Source: an uncultured Collinsella sp.
Lineage (GTDB): Bacteria; Actinomycetota; Coriobacteriia; Coriobacteriales; Coriobacteriaceae
Direction: 5' to 3'
Assembly (NCBI GenBank): GCA_900757505.1
Contig: CAAEOE010000049.1
Location: 1-18,823, forward strand
Length of the DNA: 18,823 nt
The notes under the pieces were generated by a model that was given only the letters and a program-made list of their open reading frames with translations, was not told the DNA's origin and did no database searches. Every line of letters starts with the position of its first letter. Positions within the stretch are counted from its first letter, which is position 1. The position numbers were made by a program, and so were the translations under genes. Below, piece by piece: positions 14,301 to 18,823 of this stretch.

Positions 14301-14807
14301 GATTTTACGGATATCGTTAGCAGCAAGTCCACCACTGCCGACGGCGACAAGTCCCAGACCCTGAGCTTCGACAAGATTGATTACAAACTCGATCAACTCG
14401 ACCAGCTCGCGTCTGGCCCCACTGGCCGTGGTGCTTCCAAGACCTTCACGTACTACGTGCGCGAGAAAGACGACGGTTCGCTGTTCTCGCACTATACGTA
14501 CGACAAGTCGGTCTATCAGATTACGGTTAACGCGACTGACGACTCTAACCACCATATCGACGTCACTGCGACCTACAAGCAGATTCAGGATCGTGATGGC
14601 AATGAAGTGACCACTGACACGCCCCACGACCTCACCGGCAAGTCCACTCCCACCTTCACCAACACCTACTCCACCTCTTTGCCCCTTTCTGGTATGTCGG
14701 GCGTCACTCTGACGTACCTTGCCGGCGCGGCGATGCTTTGCGTCGCTGCGGCCTGGATGCACGTTCGTCGCAAGGCGAGCGCGAGGGGAGGTGAGCGTCG
14801 TGAATAA
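11358..14807 (+). CDS. large sortase-anchored adhesin, probable pilus tip protein
   Basis: A 1149-residue surface protein. Residues 1-45 form a signal peptide (hydrophobic 18-37, cleavage near SQAIA). A low-complexity Ser/Asp/Glu linker (about 58-130) follows. Residues about 134-760 contain right-handed beta-helix repeats with GGGV/I coils such as SGGVIAGNSAPSGGGVYA. Two domains like the Spy0128/FctA pilin isopeptide-linker family begin near 765 (KLKATKKLEGRKLNDGEF...YYLVED...TYDSSVYKIVV) and 955 (MATKVVEGGEMKEF...YYVREKD...TYDKSVYQITV). The C-terminus has LPLSG (1108-1112), a hydrophobic helix and HVRRK, so sortase should anchor or polymerise it. GGGGAGGA is about 7 nt before the ATG. GC content is lower than in the housekeeping genes. 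A 9-G tract at codons 58-61 can turn the gene off. Confidence 0.85.
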   Translation: MKANSDKSKQSNKATRRVLAGVLCGVSVLSLVLSLVMPPISQAIANDAQTVSTEETVMGGGSSSESTGIDNSTNGDAGTDAENQNSDDAASDDDARPEEQSKDESQAEDNDAMDVNAVASAEEAAESEETTTAITNITNADDLSAKLQGVGENQTARFELTADIDYAGEIKLEKSGSNITLNLNGHKIKCLNTDKPLFDVANGATLTIKDEIKDSAPVTETVNDVQQLTDQGQKPDPNNYGKKVELNYVGGIPSNLTYYVTKSTPSGTGTIETLVRHNVDIKGAIVACDGNANLKLINLYNNNGKGGTFNLVSGVITQKQGSSVSSLVYAENGSTVNMRGGYVCGASGSGAGGGIEIHGNSTLEVSGGVIAGNSAPSGGGVYAKDSTVNITNGVISGNSTLATGVGFGGGIMAEGGSVTVSGGYITNNKYANYCGNDGNGDHGGAGLAAKNGTHVTISGGQITGNYSEEAGGGVYVTDIEHQGASSRKTMAWLNITGGTIASNVSFRSEGAGIRVGQMVDAMIKGASNSNPVYITNNHCMSRFDWGGGGIFVQGDSKVASNAGRLFVYNSYISSNEAGGYGGGVAVCPTGKTLVTGTDGTAIFGNTSAGNEQNANDYESVSNTGNNGTPHLSGGGHGKDQDSDAYNAEVFRKNGHADFFLAAEGHTTPIAAVIGKMLGGGDAKYRGSLELQKAITIPANGGVQVYNSIGLSSDVKAQDPEAINARKAALEAGATFITGNYSWNHGGGIMSNGDLYMGAPEDTYVYPSLKLKATKKLEGRKLNDGEFSFTVYRKDSDDPLAGTTAGTTFNRDVCTEVGTAANDAEGSITFDLGEQFASSGAGNEITYYLVEDPGGDSGITYDSSVYKIVVTAEDTKTLLMSVPSKENSSQLKDLYIHNYTIKNVGVTKYEFRESSGKWENVKARSKVQKSGDYYPIICEGDSTTFTNKFTPYDSKGSWMPMATKVVEGGEMKEFTLQLATDTDFTDIVSSKSTTADGDKSQTLSFDKIDYKLDQLDQLASGPTGRGASKTFTYYVREKDDGSLFSHYTYDKSVYQITVNATDDSNHHIDVTATYKQIQDRDGNEVTTDTPHDLTGKSTPTFTNTYSTSLPLSGMSGVTLTYLAGAAMLCVAAAWMHVRRKASARGGERRE
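11531..11539 (+). repeat. G9 homopolymer inside the adhesin gene (contingency tract)
   Basis: Nine consecutive G residues encode the end of Met58 and Gly59-61, directly after the signal peptide. With nine G the frame is open. With eight G it reaches TAG about 11 codons after Met58. With ten G it reaches TGA after 7 codons. Both off-frames therefore end at once, as expected for a slipped-strand on/off switch. Early poly-G tracts are known to vary expression of sortase-dependent pili in Bifidobacterium. Confidence 0.7.
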
Positions 14808-16455
14808 GAAAGTTTGCTCCTTCCCGATCTTGTTTGCGCTGCTTGCCCTCCTGATCGGCATCTGCGCGGTTGTGTTCCCCGCATCCGCGCAGGCCGCGCC
14901 GACCTCGACCGGTTCCATCACGGTGAGCGGCGCCGTGGCGAGCAACTACGACGCCTACCAGATCTTTAGCGCCAACGTCGTCGACGGCGACGGCGACGCC
15001 AAGACCTTTACCGACCTCGCTTGGGCAAGCGACGCCGCGCGCGACGCTGTCCTGCCTGTGCTGCACAGCGCCGGCATGCCCGATTCCCAGACCACCGCGC
15101 AGGAAGCTGCCGAGTGGCTCAACACCGATTCCCACCTTACGAGCGCGCTGAGCGCACAGCTCGCTCGTTCCCTCCAGAGCTCTGGCGCCGTGCCCGTGGC
15201 CCTTAACGCGGGCACGGCGGCCGAGCTGCCCTGCGGCTACTGGCTCATCGTCGCCAGAGACGACGCCATCGCCCAGGGCGAGGCCGGCACCGCGCCGATC
15301 ATGGCGCTGGTGGGCGGCAACGCCGTCACCGTCAAGCCCAAGGCCGCGACGCCCAAGGTCGCCAAGCACGTGCTGGAGGACAACACCGCCGCATGGCAGA
15401 AGGCCGCCGACGCCACGGTCGCCGACGACCTGTACTGGCGCCTCTCTGCCACGGTCCCGGCCGGGCTCACCGCCTACGACACCTATACGGTGCAGTTCGT
15501 CGACACCATGAGCGCGGGGCTCGACCTCTCCAAGGTCGCCGCGAGCATACACGTGTACGTGGCGGCGGGAGCGGACGGCGGCTTCGACGCCGTTGCCACC
15601 GGCAAGGACGGACGCGCCGGCACTAAGGCCGCGAAGGGCTGGACCGACATCACGGCCCAGTGCGCCACCAAGGTGGCCGCGGACGGGACCTTCATCGTGC
15701 ACACCGGCGACCTGGTCGCCGCGCTCGGCGGGGCCGACGCCTTCGCCACGGGCGCCCGCGTGGTCGCTGTGTACAACGCGCCGCTCAACAGCGCATGCAA
15801 CCACGGCATCGCGAAGGGCAACCCCAACGAGGCCTACCTGCGCTACCCGCGCTCTCCCTTTGCCGACCAGTCCGGCGACGCCGGCTTCACCAGCACGCCG
15901 AGCGACGATGCATGCGCCTACGCCTGGGATCTCGCGCTCACCAAGCGCGGCAGCGACGGCGACAAGCCGCTGCCCGGGGCGGTCCTGAGCATCACCGACG
16001 ACCGCGGTCGCGCGCTGGCGGCCGACGGCACGTGGGATGCGGAGGGCAAGGCCACCGTCACCACGGGCGAGGACGGCCGTGTGACCGTCTCGGGCGTGGA
16101 CTCGGGCAAGCTGGAGGTCCGCGAGCTCAAGGCGCCCAAGGGCTACACCGCCTTTGAGGGCACGCGCTCCGTGACGGTCAAGGCTGAGGGCCTGGACGTC
16201 GACCAGGTGGCGGCCGCCAAGCCTAAGGTGACCGTATCGGCCGAAAGCCCTCTGCGAGTTGATGCCGCCGATGCCGGGAAGGGTTTAGTCGAGTTGTCGG
16301 TGCTTAACACCCCAAGTAACGAAGTGAGTCGAGGCTTTATGCCCTCGACGGGAGATAGAACGTTGGTGTTGGTAACGGCTTTGGCCGTCATCGGAGTAGT
16401 GGCTATTGTCGTCGCGCTCGTCATCAAGCGGGGAGGAGGTCGCCATGATAAATAA
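14800..16455 (+). CDS. minor/accessory pilin with SpaA-type domain and MPSTG sorting motif
   Basis: A 551-residue pilin. It has a signal peptide (1-32, ending ASAQA). A FimA-like N-terminal domain starts near NYDAYQIFSANV and includes AELPCGYWLIVARDDAI and EAGTAPIMALVGG, clearly paralogous to the downstream gene. A middle domain follows PKVAKHVLEDN. A prealbumin-like SpaA/Cna-B domain (about 374-470) contains the E-box LEVRELKAPKGY (E442). The end is MPSTG (514-518), a transmembrane helix and KRGGGRHDK. The GTG at 14800 overlaps the adhesin gene by 8 bp and has GGGGAGG about 8 nt upstream, so the genes are coupled. Most of the gene is very GC-rich, but the last 220 bp is not. It probably links or roots the fibre to the wall. 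Confidence 0.82.
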   Translation: MNKKVCSFPILFALLALLIGICAVVFPASAQAAPTSTGSITVSGAVASNYDAYQIFSANVVDGDGDAKTFTDLAWASDAARDAVLPVLHSAGMPDSQTTAQEAAEWLNTDSHLTSALSAQLARSLQSSGAVPVALNAGTAAELPCGYWLIVARDDAIAQGEAGTAPIMALVGGNAVTVKPKAATPKVAKHVLEDNTAAWQKAADATVADDLYWRLSATVPAGLTAYDTYTVQFVDTMSAGLDLSKVAASIHVYVAAGADGGFDAVATGKDGRAGTKAAKGWTDITAQCATKVAADGTFIVHTGDLVAALGGADAFATGARVVAVYNAPLNSACNHGIAKGNPNEAYLRYPRSPFADQSGDAGFTSTPSDDACAYAWDLALTKRGSDGDKPLPGAVLSITDDRGRALAADGTWDAEGKATVTTGEDGRVTVSGVDSGKLEVRELKAPKGYTAFEGTRSVTVKAEGLDVDQVAAAKPKVTVSAESPLRVDAADAGKGLVELSVLNTPSNEVSRGFMPSTGDRTLVLVTALAVIGVVAIVVALVIKRGGGRHDK

Positions 16456-16501
16456 TTGTCCCCCCCCCTGCTCAATGGCGTACTGCCTCCGTAGCGATTA
16501 G
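16445..16501 (+). other. short ORF with C9 tract, possible leader or decayed gene start
   Basis: ATG at 16445 overlaps the end of the minor pilin gene and has a very strong site (GGGAGGAGG, ending 5 nt before). The frame gives 18 residues, MINNCPPPCSMAYCLRSD, and runs through nine C residues at 16460-16468. Loss of one C gives 28 residues; gain of one C gives 16. No frame leads to a long protein, so this is either a slippage-sensitive leader peptide or the start of a gene whose body was deleted. The rest of the 120-bp gap to the major pilin holds ACCTC (16553-16557) pairing with GAGGT (16565-16569) at the next ribosome binding site. Confidence 0.35.
16460..16468 (+). repeat. C9 homopolymer between minor and major pilin genes
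   Basis: Nine consecutive C residues, the same length as the G9 tract in the adhesin gene. Runs this long are rare by chance and prone to slipped-strand mispairing. The tract lies just after the minor pilin stop codon and about 110 bp before the major pilin start, so variation would alter the short ORF frame or the spacer, not either pilin. Confidence 0.6.
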
Positions 16502-16575
16502 AGCGCAGGGAAATGAGCCTGCTGACTTTTGGTGATGACGAGAATTAAAGCAACCTCCAAGAAAGAGGTCCCAAC

Positions 16576-18276
16576 ATGAAAACAACCAAGAACATCGCAC
16601 GCCTGGCAGTAACCGCCGGCCTCACCGCAGCCCTGAGCTTCGGCGGAGTGATGGCACCGGTCACGATGGCGTTTGCCGAGGGCACGACGACTGCGAACGG
16701 CTCGGTGACCATTGCGAACGTTGAGGGCAACCATACCGAATTCGATGGCTATCAGATTTTTAAGGCTGATGTTGCGACAGTCGAAGGTAAGACGGTTGTG
16801 AGTAATATCACCTGGGCAAACGGTAGCGTGAAGGCGGCTGTCGAGGGTGTCATTAAGAATGAGGAGCCGACTTACAAGGGCAAGACCGCCCAGGACGCTG
16901 CAGACTGGATCACGAGTAAGGTGACGGGAACCAACGATGCATATTGCGTTGGCCCCGACAACATTGCTTATAAGATTGCCGCTGCTGTGGACGATCTTAC
17001 TGACAAAAAGACAACGAGTGCTGGTGTTGCCTCCGGTCTAGAGCACGGTTACTGGCTCTTTGTGACCGATGCCGGCACCATCGGAGACGGCGAGGCGGGC
17101 ACGTCTCCCATCTTCACTGTCGTGGGAAGCACGCCCGTTAACGTCAACGAGAAAACGGGCATCCCTACCGTTGAGAAGAAAATCGTGAGCGATGCTGATG
17201 ACAAAGAGCACGATGCCGCCGATTCCCAGATCGGCCAGGACGTGACGTACAACCTCTACGGCACCGTCGCCGAGAACTTCGACAAGTACGACACGTATTT
17301 CTACGAGTTTTCCGACCAGATCTCCAAGGGTCTGACGCTGCAGACGGGCGCTAAGATCTACCTGTATAAGAACAGGTCTGATGCGAAGGGTGATCTCACC
17401 CGCGCGAAGGGCACGGATATCACTGCGTATTTCAAGGAGGAAACGCCCGCCGAGGCTGCCGAAGACGGCAGCAAGACGACGACGTGGACCTGCGATAACC
17501 TGAAGAAGGTCAGTGACGTCACTAAGGACTCCTACATCGTCGTCTCCTATAAGGCGCAAATCAACAAGGATGCGGTCGTCGCGGGCACCGAGGGTAACGA
17601 GAACGCCGTGACGCTCAACTACTCCAATAACCCCATGACCAGCGAGCGCGGCGAGACCAAGCCTGACACGGTCAAGGATTACACCTACGGCCTCAAGATC
17701 AATAAGGTCGACCTGGGTACCGAGGCAGCCCTCGACGGTGCCGAGTTCACCATTCAGGCCACTGGAGCGGACGACGGCGCATCCAAGAGTTTGTATGTCC
17801 AGAAGGATGGTTCTCTTGGTTCTGATCCCTGGAAATTCGTGACTGCCAACGGCGGTGTCATCAAGGTCACCGGACTCGACGCCGGCACCTATACCGTCAC
17901 GGAGGTTTCTGCCCCCTCTGGTTACGCTAAGGTCGACCCCTTCACCTTCGAGATCAAGCCGAGCATGAATGCCGATGATCCGGGTGCTGGTCTTACTGAG
18001 CTCACTGGAGTACTTACGACTGGCCAGAACGACAAGGTTATCGCCGGCCTCACCGATGGCGACTCCGGCGATAACAAGCTGACGTTGAAGTCTGGCTCGG
18101 AGAAGACGGACGGCATCTTCAACATCACCGTTGGCGATACCAAGCAGGTTGGCCTCCCGCTCACCGGTCTCAATGGCGTGACCTTCACGTGGATCGCTGG
18201 TGGCGCGGTGCTGTGCATCGGCGTGGCGCACCTCATCCGCAGCCGTAAGCAGGCTGAGGAGTCCGAGCAGGAGTAA
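16576..18276 (+). CDS. major pilin, FimA-type isopeptide-forming, LPLTG-anchored
   Basis: A 566-residue fimbrial shaft subunit. Residues 1-34 form a signal peptide (cleavage after AFA). The N-terminal domain has EFDGYQIFKADV and LEHGYWLFVTDAG. A lysine-bearing segment near residues 190-203 (NEKTGIPTVEKKI) begins the second domain, where FimA-type pilins carry their cross-linking lysine. A Cna-B/SpaA-like domain (about 370-470) has GLKINKVD and the E-box YTVTEVSAPSGY with E443, which would form an internal isopeptide bond. LPLTG (527-531) precedes a hydrophobic helix and RSRKQ. AGAGG lies 7 nt before the ATG. It is paralogous to the preceding gene but of lower GC. A class C sortase should polymerise it, but none is encoded here. 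Confidence 0.87.
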   Translation: MKTTKNIARLAVTAGLTAALSFGGVMAPVTMAFAEGTTTANGSVTIANVEGNHTEFDGYQIFKADVATVEGKTVVSNITWANGSVKAAVEGVIKNEEPTYKGKTAQDAADWITSKVTGTNDAYCVGPDNIAYKIAAAVDDLTDKKTTSAGVASGLEHGYWLFVTDAGTIGDGEAGTSPIFTVVGSTPVNVNEKTGIPTVEKKIVSDADDKEHDAADSQIGQDVTYNLYGTVAENFDKYDTYFYEFSDQISKGLTLQTGAKIYLYKNRSDAKGDLTRAKGTDITAYFKEETPAEAAEDGSKTTTWTCDNLKKVSDVTKDSYIVVSYKAQINKDAVVAGTEGNENAVTLNYSNNPMTSERGETKPDTVKDYTYGLKINKVDLGTEAALDGAEFTIQATGADDGASKSLYVQKDGSLGSDPWKFVTANGGVIKVTGLDAGTYTVTEVSAPSGYAKVDPFTFEIKPSMNADDPGAGLTELTGVLTTGQNDKVIAGLTDGDSGDNKLTLKSGSEKTDGIFNITVGDTKQVGLPLTGLNGVTFTWIAGGAVLCIGVAHLIRSRKQAEESEQE

Positions 18277-18560
18277 CGCTCGCTCACCCATCCCTTTGGC
18301 AGGTGGGATGTGATGGCCATGAGACTTGCGGACACTTTTCTCGTTCATCCACGTTCTTGCTTTGCCATCCTCTTTTCGGGGCGGACTCCACGCTGGAGTT
18401 TGCCCTGTTTTTTTTGGATAACGCAGGCAGCCTCCATCGTCCGATGCGGGCACGTTCGTCATCGCGTTTCTTGACTCGTATGAGGTTCGGTTTAAGGTCC
18501 GTAGGCGCACGCGCGGTGCGGACGGTAGAAGGCATTTGCGCCGCAACAAGCGCAAATAAG
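18277..18560. other. intergenic region after the pilus genes
   Basis: About 280 bp with no convincing gene on either strand. It holds a weak hairpin, CATCCC (18289-18294) with GGGATG (18305-18310), 12 nt after the major pilin stop. It also holds CTCCA-CGC-TGGAG (18386-18398) followed ten bases later by a run of eight T (18408-18415), which may be a poor terminator for the pilus transcript. Short open frames here lack ribosome binding sites. Confidence 0.4.
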
Positions 18561-18588
18561 AATGCCCGGGGGTAGGATCCCGGGCATT
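18561..18588 (-). terminator. strong hairpin terminator, better oriented for the minus strand
   Basis: AATGCCCGGG (18561-18570) and CCCGGGCATT (18579-18588) form a perfect 10-bp stem with an 8-nt loop. On the plus strand the following bases are TAACAAAA, a poor U tract. On the minus strand the stem is followed by CTTATTTG, a better one. It is therefore likely to end a leftward transcript coming from beyond 18650, and may work in both directions. Confidence 0.6.
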
Positions 18589-18650
18589 TAACAAAACCAG
18601 AAAACTAGGCCGCCCGCGCTCCCAAACATTTACGCGGGGTGCGTCGTTTT

Positions 18651-18743
18651 CTATTGATATTGTATCCCGAATCGCCCCGCCGATCCGGGACATTTTGAAA
18701 ACTCAAATGCTGGCTTATCCTCGACCTTGATTATCAACTTCAT
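18651..18743 (-). CDS. possible 30-residue small protein
   Basis: The minus-strand ATG at 18743 is preceded by GGGAGG with 7-nt spacing and encodes 30 residues beginning MKLIIKVEDKPAFEF and ending in RFGIQYQ. An in-frame ATG seven codons upstream lies inside the adjacent palindrome. The frame remains open to the end of the window, so this could also be the end of a longer gene. I do not recognise the family. Support comes from the ribosome binding site and the leftward terminator 63 bp beyond its stop codon. Confidence 0.3.
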   Translation of the reverse strand: MKLIIKVEDKPAFEFSKCPGSAGRFGIQYQ

Positions 18744-18752
18744 CCGAACACC

Positions 18753-18790
18753 TCCCACATTCATCCGCACATGTGCGGATGAATGTGGGA
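18753..18790. repeat. perfect 38-bp palindrome without loop
   Basis: The 38 bp from TCCCACATTC to GAATGTGGGA are identical on both strands, centred on GCACATGTGC. Read leftward, its 3' arm ends in GGGA, the first four bases of the GGGAGG site of the candidate small ORF, so the RNA hairpin would hide that site. As DNA it could be a binding site for a dimeric protein or a cruciform. Confidence 0.85.
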
Positions 18791-18804
18791 ACCCGATACC
18801 CTGA

Positions 18805-18823
18805 GGGCCGGACCGGCCGGCCC
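18805..18823. repeat. GC-rich inverted repeat at the window end
   Basis: GGGCCGG (18805-18811) and CCGGCCC (18817-18823) are 7-bp inverted repeats around ACCGG. The window ends here, so the element may continue. Confidence 0.5.

Noticed and set aside
14704..15804. Minus-strand open frame of 366 residues opposite the minor pilin
   Set aside because: It is a shadow of the most GC-rich segment of the window and overlaps a well-supported pilin gene.
18303..18575. Plus-strand ORF of 90 residues after the major pilin
   Set aside because: No ribosome binding site, atypical composition, and its end runs into the terminator hairpin.
17038..18693. Minus-strand open frame of 551 residues opposite the major pilin
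   Set aside because: The major pilin has a complete signal peptide, Cna-B domain and LPLTG. The antisense translation has none of the features of a folded protein.

Overview
The window looks like chromosomal DNA of a high-GC gut actinobacterium of the class Coriobacteriia, most probably Collinsella. That placement is inferred from GC-rich codon use, strong GGAGG ribosome binding sites, sortase-dependent FimA-type pilins and GC-rich housekeeping genes separated by short palindromic repeats. No rRNA, tRNA, CRISPR array or transposase gene was found.

Layout. (1) 1-353: a 203-bp MITE-like element with perfect 29-bp terminal inverted repeats, then the leader of ligA. (2) 354-2761: NAD-dependent DNA ligase (ligA) with a small translationally coupled ORF. 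A short minus-strand remnant resembling the C-terminus of a glycerophosphodiester phosphodiesterase follows. (3) 2848-4194, minus strand: a MATE multidrug transporter behind a promoter with the dyad and 19-bp spacer typical of MerR-family control. (4) 4351-5651: an AbiEi/DUF559-like PD-(D/E)XK protein between two same-orientation copies of a 59-bp palindromic repeat. (5) 5785-8146: a two-gene molybdenum cofactor operon, moaA plus a moaC-mobB fusion. (6) 8160-10872: an MFS transporter and a Cof-type HAD phosphatase, with several hairpin repeats acting as likely terminators. (7) 10854-11357: a 504-bp AT-rich regulatory region. (8) 11358-18276: three surface genes for a sortase-assembled pilus, namely a large beta-helix adhesin, a minor pilin and a major pilin. 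(9) 18277-18823: mostly non-coding, with a strong hairpin, a possible minus-strand small ORF and a perfect 38-bp palindrome.

The most interesting region is the pilus locus. The adhesin gene carries a 9-G tract just after its signal peptide; gain or loss of one G brings a stop codon within about a dozen codons, so it can behave as an on/off contingency switch. A second 9-nt homopolymer (C9) lies in a short ORF between the two pilin genes. Upstream, two identical 9-bp direct repeats 12 bp apart match the geometry of LytTR response-regulator sites. The three proteins end in different sorting motifs (LPLSG, MPSTG, LPLTG), and no sortase gene is present in the window. The minor pilin gene also changes composition abruptly near its 3' end, which suggests mosaic exchange.

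The other regions show the usual mixture of housekeeping genes and acquired transporters. MoaA makes the radical-SAM product that MoaC converts to cyclic pyranopterin monophosphate, and the attached MobB GTPase domain would act late in the same pathway. The remaining Moco genes must lie elsewhere.
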